Origin: Pseudomonadota bacterium
GTDB lineage: Bacteria; Pseudomonadota; Alphaproteobacteria; Rhizobiales; Tepidamorphaceae
Assembly (NCBI GenBank): GCA_023458595.1
Contig: JAEWYT010000195.1
Span: forward strand, 1 to 64,000
Length of the DNA stretch: 64,000 nt
Direction: 5' to 3'
The stretch's first letter is position 1, and every line of letters starts with the position of its first letter. Positions 16,371 through 25,035 of this stretch are shown piece by piece. The position numbers were made by a program, and so were the translations under genes. The notes beneath the pieces were generated by a model. It searched no databases, had not been told where the DNA came from, and worked only from the letters and a program-made list of their open reading frames with translations.

Positions 16371-18484
16371 AGTGTTTCGACCTCGTGTTCGCGTTGCATG
16401 ATGGCTCCCTCGGTGACCCGAATCTCGACAACAAGGTTGCCCATTGCGTCGACACGCAGTTCGTCGCCGGGGTTGACCAGAACCGTGGTGGTCTTCTCCT
16501 CGACGATGAGAGGTCCGGCGAGGCGGTGTCCGGGGTGAAGATCGTCGCCGCGATAGATCGGCACCTTGTCGACGGTGCCATCTTGCTCGATCCAGACTGT
16601 CCTGAACGCACAAGGCGTCGGTGGCGTGGTTGCCGCCGTACCGATCGCGGCGCGAATAGGCGGCGTGGCAATCGATCCGGTCAGGTGAACGGCTGCGATC
16701 TCGAGTGTCGCGTCCGGCTGCAAATGTCCGTATAGCTCGTTGTGCAGGTTTTCGAAGACGGCGAGCAGCGCTGCTGCATTGTTCTCGTAGTCGATGCGTA
16801 GAGTCGATTGCTGACCGGCGTAGCGTATTTCGAATGCGCGTTCGAAAATAGCGTGTCCGGCGTCTCCCAGCTGTCTCGCCAGGGCCGATCCGATTTCGGA
16901 CATCATCGCTTCGAACATCTCGTCGGCCTCGACCAGGCTTTTGTCGGAGAGGGGCCGAATGAAGCTGCGAACCGCGTCGCGTCTGAGGTCGGCGTTCAAC
17001 ATTCCGAACGCGCAGAAGACGCCGGCGAGCCGCGGTACGATTACCTTCTGGCATCCCAGATGCCGCGCCACGGTCGCCGCGTGGACTGCGGCCGCGCCGC
17101 CGACGCCGACGATGGTGAATTGTCTGGGGTCATAGCCGCGTTCGACGCTGACGCGCTCGACGGCGTGGATGAGCGTCTGTTCCTGCAGACGGCAGATTCC
17201 GGCGGCCGCCGGGATCGCATCTATGCCGAGCCGGCTTGCGATATTGGCGTCGACGGCCTCCCGCGCGCGGGCCGGATCGAGGGAAATGGCGCCCCCGGCG
17301 AATGCTCCGGCGGGAAGCCTTCCGAGGACAAGCTGCGCGTCCGTGTCTGTGGCCTCCTGTCCGCCTCGGCCATAGGCCGCCGGTCCTGGTTCGCTGCCAG
17401 CTCCATCCGGTCCGAGGGACAGCACGCCACCGGCATCAACGCGGGCGATCGAGCCTCCGCCGGCGCTGACGGTGTGAATGTCGACAGCCGAGACGCAGAC
17501 GTCATAACCGGCGACGTCCAACGTGTTAGTATTTTCGATGCGACCGCCATGCATCAGGATGAGGTCGCAGGACGTGCCGCCCATCTCCATCGTTATGAAG
17601 TCGCGCTCACCCGTCACCTCGGCGAGCCAGCGCAGGCCGCCGACGCCGCCGGACGGACCCGACAGTAGAAGGCACGCGGGGTTGCTGACGACCTCCGAGA
17701 CGGTCACCAGCCCGCCGTTGCTCTGCATCAGCAGGAGCGGTGCGTTCAATCCGACCGCCGCAAGCCGCGATTCGAGCGCGGTCAAGTATGGCAGAATTCG
17801 TGGCGCTACAGCTGCGGCGGCCGCAGCGGTCGAGGTGCGAATGTACTCGCCGATGACCGGCGCGACTTCGCAGGAGGGGAAGACCGGTATCGACGGATTG
17901 ACGCGTGCGATGGCGTCGCGTGCCGCCAGTTCGTGGGACGGATTTGCATAGGAGTGAAGGAGCGCGATCGCGATGGCTTCAACACCTGAAGCCTCGAACT
18001 GGCGCACCGCCGCCTCGAGATCTTCCAGATTGAGAGGCTCGATCTCATTACCTCGGTGATCGATCCGGCCACGCAGCGGCAGGCGCAGGCGCCGTGGTAC
18101 GAGCGGTGCCGGATAAGGCTCGCGGTGACACCAGGGATCGGCACGAATGCCACGCCTGACCGTGAGCGCATCCCGAAATCCGTCGGTGCACAACAGCCCC
18201 ACGCGTGCGCCTTTGCCTTCCAGAATGATGTTGGTCGCAACTGTGGAACCGTGCACCAGCGTAGCGGCGCCGGCCAACAGATCTTCGAGCGTCGAATGCG
18301 CCTCCTCCGCGGCTTTGCTGAGCGCCAGGATGACGCCTTGCGCGGGGTCCTGCGGCACCGACGGGGATTTGGTGATCAGCATATGGCCGGTCGTGTCAGC
18401 AACAACCACGTCGGTGAACGTACCCCCGACGTCGACGCCGATGCGCCAAGGCGGATCTGTAAGCCGGTCCTGCAGATCGTGCAT
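16367..18484 (-). CDS. hyuA: Hydantoinase/oxoprolinase A subunit (HyuA), copy 1
   Basis: A 705-residue ATPase-like subunit. It has the N-terminal Hydant_A domain with RIGVDVGGTFTDVVV (ATP/phosphate loop, about residues 14-28) and HGSTVATNIILEGKGA. The main hydantoinase A domain follows with MEMGGTSCDL, SAGGGSIARVD and VGVGGAAAVHAA. ATG 18484 (MHDLQDR) is chosen because GGAGG lies 8 bases upstream; ATG 18499 and TTG 18502 are alternatives. The gene overlaps hyuB by four bases. The pair probably performs ATP-dependent hydrolysis of a cyclic amide. The substrate is unknown but may be imported by the adjacent Liv-type transporter. Confidence 0.9.
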   Translation of the reverse strand: MHDLQDRLTDPPWRIGVDVGGTFTDVVVADTTGHMLITKSPSVPQDPAQGVILALSKAAEEAHSTLEDLLAGAATLVHGSTVATNIILEGKGARVGLLCTDGFRDALTVRRGIRADPWCHREPYPAPLVPRRLRLPLRGRIDHRGNEIEPLNLEDLEAAVRQFEASGVEAIAIALLHSYANPSHELAARDAIARVNPSIPVFPSCEVAPVIGEYIRTSTAAAAAAVAPRILPYLTALESRLAAVGLNAPLLLMQSNGGLVTVSEVVSNPACLLLSGPSGGVGGLRWLAEVTGERDFITMEMGGTSCDLILMHGGRIENTNTLDVAGYDVCVSAVDIHTVSAGGGSIARVDAGGVLSLGPDGAGSEPGPAAYGRGGQEATDTDAQLVLGRLPAGAFAGGAISLDPARAREAVDANIASRLGIDAIPAAAGICRLQEQTLIHAVERVSVERGYDPRQFTIVGVGGAAAVHAATVARHLGCQKVIVPRLAGVFCAFGMLNADLRRDAVRSFIRPLSDKSLVEADEMFEAMMSEIGSALARQLGDAGHAIFERAFEIRYAGQQSTLRIDYENNAAALLAVFENLHNELYGHLQPDATLEIAAVHLTGSIATPPIRAAIGTAATTPPTPCAFRTVWIEQDGTVDKVPIYRGDDLHPGHRLAGPLIVEEKTTTVLVNPGDELRVDAMGNLVVEIRVTEGAIMQREHEVETL

Positions 18485-18515
18485 CCGGAAGGCCTCCATC
18501 AACTATCAATGTGAT

Positions 18516-18531
18516 ATGTGTTATAACACAT
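18516..18531. promoter_or_regulatory. Candidate GntR operator upstream of hyuA
   Basis: ATGTGTTATAACACAT is a perfect 16-bp palindrome, 32 bases upstream of the chosen hyuA start. A close copy, ACATGTTATAACACGT, precedes the GntR gene at 19282-19297. The shared core is GTTATAACAC. It is probably the binding site of the regulator encoded at 18568-19275. Confidence 0.65.
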
Positions 18532-18567
18532 TCCATCGAATGGAAATCCCCAAAACACAGGCCGCAG

Positions 18568-19275
18568 TTAATTTCTGATCACTTTGGTGAGTAGGCTGTG
18601 GCCGCGGTGCAGATCATCGCGAATAGCTGCGGCGAGAGCCGCGCCGTCACGGTTTCGGGCTGCTGCGATGGCCGCCGCATGGATGCGCAACGCGTCTTCG
18701 GGGACCGCTAAAGTCGGGTAAAGCAGGCGGTAGGTCGGGCCAATCCTGAGCCATACGGTCTGGACGACGGAGACTATCAACGGCATAGCCGCCGCGCGGT
18801 AGATCAGAAAATGGAAATCCCGATTCTCGCGAAACACCGCGTGAAAATCCTGTCGGTCATAGGCTGCGGCCATGCGGTCGTTGGATCGAGCAAGACGCCG
18901 AATATCCTCGTCTTTCAGGTTCCGGGCGCCGTGCTCGGCAAGCAGCGGTTCCAGCGCGTCCCGAAGATAGTGCAATTCGGAGAGCCGCTGAGCTGTCAGC
19001 CGTGGCACCACAACGGTCCGGGCATTCAGCATCTCAAGTGCGCTTTCCTGGACAAGGCGGAGCATGGCTTCGCGCGCCGGCGTTGCACTGACGCCAAGAT
19101 CGGCGGCCAACTTCCGGGTAACGACATGGTCGCCAGGGCTGTAAGCGCCGTCCATCAGGCTTTCCGCGACCCGTTCATACGCCGCGTCAGCCAATGTGTC
19201 CGGTCGCGTCAGGGCCTCTATTTCGGCGCCAGCGCGGCCGGCAGGAGACTTATTTGAGCTATTTGAGCTTGACAT
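18568..19275 (-). CDS. GntR family transcriptional regulator, FCD subfamily (2)
   Basis: A 235-residue paralogue of the regulator at 9253-9999. The winged helix lies at about residues 28-95 (DAAYERVAESLMDGAYSPG, then LAADLGVSATPAREAMLRL). The FCD domain has the shared WLRIGPTYRLLYP. ATG 19275 sits 7 bases from the operator at 19282-19297, implying auto-regulation. It lies between hyuAB on one side and the divergent livKHMGF operon on the other, so it probably controls both. Confidence 0.9.
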   Translation of the reverse strand: MSSSNSSNKSPAGRAGAEIEALTRPDTLADAAYERVAESLMDGAYSPGDHVVTRKLAADLGVSATPAREAMLRLVQESALEMLNARTVVVPRLTAQRLSELHYLRDALEPLLAEHGARNLKDEDIRRLARSNDRMAAAYDRQDFHAVFRENRDFHFLIYRAAAMPLIVSVVQTVWLRIGPTYRLLYPTLAVPEDALRIHAAAIAAARNRDGAALAAAIRDDLHRGHSLLTKVIRN

Positions 19276-19281
19276 CTTGAT

Positions 19282-19297
19282 ACATGTTATAACACGT
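19282..19297. promoter_or_regulatory. Candidate GntR operator in the gntR-livK divergent region
   Basis: ACATGTTATAACACGT is palindromic except at one symmetric position and shares GTTATAACAC with the perfect palindrome at 18516-18531. It overlaps the leader of the GntR gene and lies in the 242-base divergent promoter region of livK. Confidence 0.62.
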
Positions 19298-19517
19298 TTG
19301 TGTCAGGCAAACCCAATGGTGGGAGAGCGAAAGCACGTGCAGCTACCGTGTAAGGCAATGTGTCGGGAGGAGCAATCGGCGAATTGCCCACGCGGTGGAA
19401 GTCGTTTGACGCGGGCGTCTGTCGTGCGCTCGGGCATGGGCTGAAAGTTTGCGCGCTTCGGCGATCACCCTCCGGGGCCATTGCCGGTGCGCGAGAACCT
19501 CAACGAGGGAGAACATC

Positions 19518-20756
19518 ATGAAGTGTTTTTTGTCGGGGGTGGTGGCGGTTGTGCTGACGTCGGCGAGTGTCGGGGCGGCTTGTTCCGCGCCGGTCAAACT
19601 GGCTGTCATTGAGAATCTGAGCGGACCGGGCTCGACGACCAATCGCGAATTCGCGCTGGCAACGCAGTACTGGGTCGAGGAGGTCAATGCGGCGGGCGGA
19701 ATAGATGGAAACGAGATCGAGCTTCTGGAATATGACAGCCAGGGCGCGACTGCGACGGCTGCGGAGAAGTTCAGAAGCGCCGTAGCCGACGGTGCCCAGA
19801 TCATCATTCAGGGCGGCTCTTCCGGCATCGCCGGTCAGCTTACCGAAGACGTGCGCAAGCACAATCTGCGGAATCCGGACAATCCGGTACTATACATCAA
19901 TCCGGGGTCCGAGGCGCTCGAACTCACTGGCGAAAAGTGCCACTTCTATTTCTTCCGGTTTGCGACGAACGCCGACATGCGCGTCAAAGCACTCGTGACA
20001 GCGATGGCGGAGGCCGGAGATCTCGGGCCGAAAGTGTTCTCGATCAACCAGAACTATTCCTGGGGCAAGGACATGCAGGCAGCGATAGACGCCTATGCGT
20101 CGCTTGGCAATTACACGGTTGTCGATCGCGTTCTGCACGATACGAACAAGATCCAGGATTTCGGTCCTTACGTTGCCCGAATTAAGGCCTCGGGCGCGGA
20201 TACCGTCATCACCGGCAATTGGGCGAGTGACCTGGTCCTTCTGGTCAAGGAGGCGGCCACGTCCGGTGTCGACGTCAATTTCGGCACGATGTTCCTCGAT
20301 CTGCCGGGCAGTCTCGAGAGTGCTGGTGACGCGGCGCTCGGGTACTACACGGTTGAAAGCTCGAACAAGGAAGTGGGTGGCGAGCCCATGCTGGCGGTCT
20401 ATGACGAGTATGAAAAGCGCGTCGGACATCAGCCCAGCTCGTCGGAGACGCGTACGCTGTTCGCGTTGCGGACGCTCGAAGCCGCACTCAATTCGGTCGA
20501 TCTTTCGGATGCGGTGGACGTCGAAGCGGTCGCCCTGGCGCTCGAAGGCGCGAAGTTCGAGACGCCGATCGGCCAGATCAGCGTTCGCGCCGACGATCAC
20601 CAGGCCGTCGTTCCGATGATCGTTTCCAAGGTAAGTCCCGACGCGAAATACAAGCGGGACGGCCTGTCGCTCGGGTTCAAGCCGGTCGGTGTGGTTCTCG
20701 GCCCTGACGGCGTGAATCCCGTGCAGGAGAGCTGCAAGATGGATCGCCCATCTTGA
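19518..20756 (+). CDS. livK: Branched-chain amino acid-type ABC substrate-binding protein (copy 1)
   Basis: A 412-residue periplasmic binding protein (Peripla_BP_6 class). ATG 19518 follows GAGGGAGAAC and gives a signal peptide MKCFLSGVVAVVLTSASVGA, with mature protein starting around CSAPVKL. IENLSGPGSTTNREFALA is the usual first ligand loop, and INQNYSWGKDMQ follows later. Two Cys (in ESCKMD and EKCHF) may pair. It heads a liv operon under probable control of the divergent GntR regulator. Such proteins often bind amides or aromatic acids rather than leucine; the ligand here is unknown. Confidence 0.9.
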   Translation: MKCFLSGVVAVVLTSASVGAACSAPVKLAVIENLSGPGSTTNREFALATQYWVEEVNAAGGIDGNEIELLEYDSQGATATAAEKFRSAVADGAQIIIQGGSSGIAGQLTEDVRKHNLRNPDNPVLYINPGSEALELTGEKCHFYFFRFATNADMRVKALVTAMAEAGDLGPKVFSINQNYSWGKDMQAAIDAYASLGNYTVVDRVLHDTNKIQDFGPYVARIKASGADTVITGNWASDLVLLVKEAATSGVDVNFGTMFLDLPGSLESAGDAALGYYTVESSNKEVGGEPMLAVYDEYEKRVGHQPSSSETRTLFALRTLEAALNSVDLSDAVDVEAVALALEGAKFETPIGQISVRADDHQAVVPMIVSKVSPDAKYKRDGLSLGFKPVGVVLGPDGVNPVQESCKMDRPS

Positions 20757-20805
20757 ACCAGACCGCCCGCTGGAGGTGGACGGTAGGCGCTCCGGGCAAT
20801 CTGGT
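20757..20805 (+). promoter_or_regulatory. Intercistronic hairpin between livK and livH (operon 1)
   Basis: ACCAGA pairs with TCTGGT (6 bp). Inside a 2x2 loop, GCCCG pairs with CGGGC (5 bp), and a GGAG/CTCC pairing is possible further in. It starts right after the livK stop codon. It probably stabilises the binding-protein mRNA and dampens permease expression. Confidence 0.45.
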
Positions 20806-20826
20806 GATCATGTAGGGAGACAGGCC

Positions 20827-21768
20827 GTGGATTTCGTTCTGGTTTCGCTTCTCAACGGCATCTCGTACGGCCTGCTCCTTTTCATGGTATCGGCCGGGCT
20901 GACGCTGATCTTCGGGATGATGGGTGTCCTGAATTTCGCGCACGGTTCATTCTACATGCTCGGAGCCTATTTCGGCTACTCGCTGTCGCGGGTCGGCGGC
21001 TTCTGGATCGCGCTGCTGATTGCCCCGCTGCTGGTTGCTCTGATCGGCGCATTCCTCGAGCGTTACATGCTGCGGCGCGCGCATCGCTACGGTCACGCCC
21101 ACGAACTGCTTCTCACGTTCGGCATGCTCTTCGTATTCGAGGAGTTGGTGAAGCTTACCTACGGCTTCTATCCCGTCGACTACCATATGCCACAGGCGCT
21201 GACTTTCACGGCGTTCAGCGCTTTCGGCATCGACTACCCTTTCTACCGCATCTTCATTGCGGCCGTGGCCATCGTGATGTTTGCGGCCGTGCTTCTGGTG
21301 CTTCGGTTCACGCGCGCCGGCCTGATCATTCGCGCGGCGGTCCGTCGGCCGCAAATGGTCGAAGCACTCGGCCATGACGTGCCGCTCGTCTTCCTGGCCG
21401 TGTTTGCGCTGGGCGCCGGCATGGCCGGCCTTGCCGGCACCGTCGCCGGTGCCTTCTACCCGACAAGTCCGACCATGGCGCAGGAACTCGGCATGATCAT
21501 TTTTGTCGTTGTCGTGGTCGGTGGCCTGGGCTCCCTCGAGGGCGCGTTTGTCGCCTCGCTGCTTATTGGTGTGTTTTCGAGCTTCGCGGTCGGTATCGAT
21601 TGGACGATCGCAGATCTTGGGAGTCCCTTCGGTCTGTACGGCTTCTTCACGAGCCTCGGTGGCTTGTTCACGGTGCGCCTGTCGACGATCGCCGGTGCGG
21701 TCCCGTTCCTTCTGATGCTCCTAATCCTGCTGATACGCCCTGCCGGCCTAATGGGCGAAAAGGCCTGA
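20827..21768 (+). CDS. livH: Liv-type ABC permease LivH (copy 1)
   Basis: A 313-residue inner-membrane permease with about eight hydrophobic segments. GTG 20827 is chosen because AGGGAGA lies just before it and the protein then begins VDFVLVSLLNGISYGLLLFM, the normal LivH start; the frame upstream is the hairpin region. The FGMMGVLNFAHGSFYMLGAY segment at about residues 35-54 is the family hallmark, and GGLGSLEGAF is near residue 235. It pairs with LivM three bases downstream. Confidence 0.92.
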   Translation: MDFVLVSLLNGISYGLLLFMVSAGLTLIFGMMGVLNFAHGSFYMLGAYFGYSLSRVGGFWIALLIAPLLVALIGAFLERYMLRRAHRYGHAHELLLTFGMLFVFEELVKLTYGFYPVDYHMPQALTFTAFSAFGIDYPFYRIFIAAVAIVMFAAVLLVLRFTRAGLIIRAAVRRPQMVEALGHDVPLVFLAVFALGAGMAGLAGTVAGAFYPTSPTMAQELGMIIFVVVVVGGLGSLEGAFVASLLIGVFSSFAVGIDWTIADLGSPFGLYGFFTSLGGLFTVRLSTIAGAVPFLLMLLILLIRPAGLMGEKA

Positions 21769-21771
21769 TCG

Positions 21772-23073
21772 ATGCCCGCCCTCGTACAGTCTGTCTCTCT
21801 GTTGTCCAGGGCCCCGACCCGGGTTCGCGTGTATGCGATTGGCGTTGTCATCGTGATGGCTTTCTCGGCGCTGCCGCTCGTCGTGCCGCCGCGGGCCATC
21901 GGGACGCTTATCCAGATGCAGGTGGCTTCGGTCTTTGCGCTCGCTTTCAACATTCTCTGGCGGCAGACGAGACTTCTTTCTTTCGGCCATGCGGCGTTCT
22001 TCGGAACAGGTATGTTCGCAACCATTCATCTCATGCGCGCTCAGGAAATCGGCGCAGCGCTGGTGCCACTTCCACTGCTACCCCTGGCGGGGCTGGCCGC
22101 GGGGGGGCTGCTCGGCATCGTCATCGGATATTTCGCAACCGCGCGAACGGGCACCTACTTCGCCATGGTTACGCTCGCCTTTGCCGAGGTGATCCATCAG
22201 ATCGCGCCACAGTGGGAAGGCCTCTTTGGTGGGGAAGCGGGACTGTCGACGATCCGGATGCCGTGGGCGGGCATTTCGTTCGGATCGAACATAGAAGTCT
22301 ACTACTTCGTACTTGTCTGGTTCCTGATCGCGGTGGGAGGCATGTATGCCTTCGCTCGGATGCCTCTCGGCCGACTTGCCTTCGCGCTTGGCGACAACGA
22401 GGTTCGCGTCCGTTTTCTGGGTTACAACGCCCGCCGTGCGAAGACGCTTGTCTTTGCCGTCTCCGCGATGTTTGCAGGACTGGCTGGCGGCCTTCTCGCC
22501 GTCACGAATGAGAATGTCGACTACAGCGTCTTTGCTGCGTCGACGTCCGGCCTCGTGGTTATTCACACGTTTGTCGGCGGGGCCGAATTGTTCCTGGGGC
22601 CGATCGTGGGAGCGATTGGTCTCGTCCTCTTTAGCAGCGTCGTTTCGGACGTCACCCGGCTTTGGATGCTCTACCAGGGTGTTCTTTTCGTCCTGGTAGT
22701 TATGTACATGCCGCAGGGGGTGGCTGGTCTTTTGCTAGATAATCTCGCCCCGGCTCGCTGGCGCATCCTGTCCTCTCGCGCGATCCCCATTCTGAGTAGT
22801 GTCGCCGGCGGTGTCCTCATTGCGGCAGGAGCAATTTTTTCGGCCGAGGTGGTTTCAGCTCTGGTCTCAAATCCCTTTGCCATCCAGGTGCTCGGGGCCG
22901 GCGGGCCGACCGTGGTCGTATTCGGGCTGTCATGGTCGGCCCATGCCGTCGCGACCTGGTTTGTTCCGGGGGCATGCTTCGCGTTGGGTGCGCTGCTCGT
23001 GTGGCTCGCCATTCGTCGCGTCCCGATCGCCGAAGTCACGTCAGACTTTGCGAATAGGGAGGACGCAGTGTGA
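21772..23073 (+). CDS. livM: Liv-type ABC permease LivM with C-terminal extension (copy 1)
   Basis: A 433-residue permease. The core matches LivM: LAFNILWRQTRLLSFGHAAFFG, the ARTGTYFAMVTLAFAEV segment and GGLLAVTNENVDY. Beyond the usual end near residue 325 (PQGVAGLL) about 105 more residues follow, with two further hydrophobic stretches. The second LivM in this window (35696-36961) has a similar tail. It starts at ATG 21772 directly after livH and overlaps livG at its stop codon. Confidence 0.9.
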   Translation: MPALVQSVSLLSRAPTRVRVYAIGVVIVMAFSALPLVVPPRAIGTLIQMQVASVFALAFNILWRQTRLLSFGHAAFFGTGMFATIHLMRAQEIGAALVPLPLLPLAGLAAGGLLGIVIGYFATARTGTYFAMVTLAFAEVIHQIAPQWEGLFGGEAGLSTIRMPWAGISFGSNIEVYYFVLVWFLIAVGGMYAFARMPLGRLAFALGDNEVRVRFLGYNARRAKTLVFAVSAMFAGLAGGLLAVTNENVDYSVFAASTSGLVVIHTFVGGAELFLGPIVGAIGLVLFSSVVSDVTRLWMLYQGVLFVLVVMYMPQGVAGLLLDNLAPARWRILSSRAIPILSSVAGGVLIAAGAIFSAEVVSALVSNPFAIQVLGAGGPTVVVFGLSWSAHAVATWFVPGACFALGALLVWLAIRRVPIAEVTSDFANREDAV

Positions 23074-23843
23074 CGGTGCCGCCGCCGGTGCTTGAATTAC
23101 GCGACTTGGAGAAGTCGTTTGGGTCGCTGCAGATCATTCGCGGCGCCGATCTTCTCGTTCGCGCCGGCGAGCGACACGCCGTGATCGGTCCCAATGGCGC
23201 CGGCAAGTCGACCCTTTTCAATCTCATTTCGGGGCGCTTCCCGCCCGACTCCGGCGAAATCTACCTGCGTGGGAGTCGTATCGATGGTCTTTCGCCGGAA
23301 AAGATCAATCGACTCGGACTTGGGCGATCTTTCCAGATTACAAGTTTGTTTCCGCGGCTGAGCGCGCTCGAGAACGTCCGGATTGCCGCGATGCGGCATC
23401 TCATTCGCCCTTTCTTCGCAATAGGGGCGCTCGACAGGCACGCTGAGGTGACTGCGCGCGCCGAGGAATTGCTGGATGTCGTCGGACTTTCGGAGCGCCG
23501 CGACGTTGTGGCAGCCGAGTTGCCTTACTCGGAACAGCGCGCCCTTGAGATCGCGCTGACCCTGGCCACGGAACCGGAGGTGATACTGCTCGACGAGCCG
23601 ACATCCGGAATGTCCCGAAGCGAGGCGGCTCATATCACTGGCCTGGTCGGGAGCACGATCGGTGCGCGAACTTTGCTGGTAGTCGAACACGACATGGATG
23701 TGGTGTTCAGGCTTTGCGACCGCATATCCGTTGTCGTCTACGGACGCGTGATCGCGACCGGAACGCCAGATGAAATTCGGGATAACACCGCCGTTCGCGA
23801 AGCGTATTTGGGAAGCCAGGCAAATGGCCCTCGAGCTTCGTGA
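23070..23843 (+). CDS. livG: Liv-type ABC ATPase LivG (copy 1)
   Basis: A 257-residue ATP-binding subunit. Walker A is GPNGAGKST (about residues 39-47). The signature region is the LivG-like LPYSEQRALEIALTLA, which replaces LSGGQ as is common in this subfamily, and Walker B is VILLDEPTSGM. The GTG start overlaps the livM stop codon (GTGA) behind AGGGAGGA. It forms the heterodimeric ATPase with LivF, whose start lies inside the end of this gene. Confidence 0.92.
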   Translation: MTVPPPVLELRDLEKSFGSLQIIRGADLLVRAGERHAVIGPNGAGKSTLFNLISGRFPPDSGEIYLRGSRIDGLSPEKINRLGLGRSFQITSLFPRLSALENVRIAAMRHLIRPFFAIGALDRHAEVTARAEELLDVVGLSERRDVVAAELPYSEQRALEIALTLATEPEVILLDEPTSGMSRSEAAHITGLVGSTIGARTLLVVEHDMDVVFRLCDRISVVVYGRVIATGTPDEIRDNTAVREAYLGSQANGPRAS

Positions 23844-24543
23844 CGTTCACGCGCGGTACGGCAAGAGCCGGGTGCTTCACGGCGTCGATCTTACCGTCGG
23901 TGAAAGTTCGATCGTAAGTCTGATCGGGCGAAACGGTGTGGGTCGATCGACGACCTTGAGGGCCATTGTCGGTTTCGTCGAGTCAGACCGGGGTTCGATC
24001 CGCCTGAACGGACAAGACCTTCTGGGGCGGCGGACGTTTGAGATCATTCAATCGGGCATTGCCTACGTGCCCGAAGAGCGACTGGTCTTCGAGAACTTGA
24101 CCGTCGAAGAAAACCTGCTCCTCGGCGTCCAGCCGCCTCGTTCGAACACGCCAGTCTGGTCGATCGAGGAAATGTACGGGTTCTTCCCCGCGCTGGCCGA
24201 AAGACGCCGTGCCTATGCGGGGACCTTGTCGGGCGGCGAGCAGCAGATGCTGACATTGTGCCGATCGCTGCTCGGCAATCCTTGCGTCATGCTGATTGAC
24301 GAGCCGACCGAGGGTTTGGCGCCGCTCATCGTTTCTCGACTGGTGGACATCATCCAGGAGATACGTAACCGGGGCGTATCCGTGCTTCTCGTCGAACAGA
24401 AGATGACCATTGCTCTTCAGATCAGCGACCGCGTGGACATCATGGGGCACGGCCGGGTGGTTTTTTCAGGGCCGCCCGACGAGTTGGTGTCGAACAAGAT
24501 CATTCAGCAACGGTGGCTCGAGGTCGCCGAGAGCGATTCATAG
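23824..24543 (+). CDS. livF: Liv-type ABC ATPase LivF (copy 1), Walker A Lys replaced by Arg
   Basis: A 239-residue ATP-binding subunit. ATG 23824 (MALELRDVHARYG) overlaps livG by 20 bases and gives the normal LivF length; the frame open from 23770 is an artefact inside livG. The signature is LSGGEQQML and Walker B is VMLIDEPTEGLAP. Walker A reads GRNGVGRST: the catalytic Lys is Arg, as also in the second LivF here. Arg is known in some LivF homologues, so the protein need not be dead, but its ATPase site may be weaker than that of LivG. Confidence 0.91.
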   Translation: MALELRDVHARYGKSRVLHGVDLTVGESSIVSLIGRNGVGRSTTLRAIVGFVESDRGSIRLNGQDLLGRRTFEIIQSGIAYVPEERLVFENLTVEENLLLGVQPPRSNTPVWSIEEMYGFFPALAERRRAYAGTLSGGEQQMLTLCRSLLGNPCVMLIDEPTEGLAPLIVSRLVDIIQEIRNRGVSVLLVEQKMTIALQISDRVDIMGHGRVVFSGPPDELVSNKIIQQRWLEVAESDS

Positions 24544-25035
24544 CTACTTGAGGCGTTTCACGGAAGTCGGTCAGCCGATAGCATTGCTCTGGAAGACGTA
24601 TAAATGCCGATTTGGGCCCCGGGTATCGAGTATCCCGATCTGACCGGCCCGGCTCGATGCGGACGGTCTTCCGTCCGGCCGCCATGTTCCGTTTTTGATC
24701 GCACGCAAGAGGCCGTAGAGACTGGCGTCAGCACGAACTCGGTCCGACTCCAAACCCGCTTGCTGCTTCTTCCTTCGACAGAACGTCTGCCCCGACGCCA
24801 CCGATTTCCGGATCGGGCCGGCGACCGGCAGACTCGACCCAGCCTGCTTCAGCGCGCTGCGATCTGCTCTGTAGAAAACCGTCTCCGATTCATCCGCGAA
24901 CCTCCGCCTATGGAAATCCCCCCGGGGAAGCCGGTGCCGGAAACGGATCACTTTCACCGTGTCGACCCAATCCCATGCGCGCCGGGATTCAGGACAATTC
25001 CGGTCGTCGAAGCGGTGGGCCCCGGTCGGGTGTCC
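24544..25035. other. Convergent intergenic region between livF and coxG
   Basis: No frame with credible start, ribosome site or family resemblance was found on either strand. The only structure noticed is the short perfect hairpin at 24660-24677. Confidence 0.5.
24660..24677 (+). terminator. Weak terminator candidate downstream of liv operon 1
   Basis: CGGACGG and CCGTCCG form a perfect 7-bp stem with a TCTT loop, 117 bases after the livF stop codon. A T5 run comes 14 bases later instead of directly after the stem, so intrinsic termination is doubtful. Confidence 0.3.

Noticed and set aside
16371..17054. N-terminal extension of HyuB copy 1
   Set aside because: It overlaps hyuA in another frame and has no resemblance to the family; homology starts at the TTG at 16370.
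24660..24677. Strong intrinsic terminator for liv operon 1
   Set aside because: The stem is perfect but lies 117 bases after the stop codon and its T-run is displaced by 14 bases; kept only as a weak candidate.
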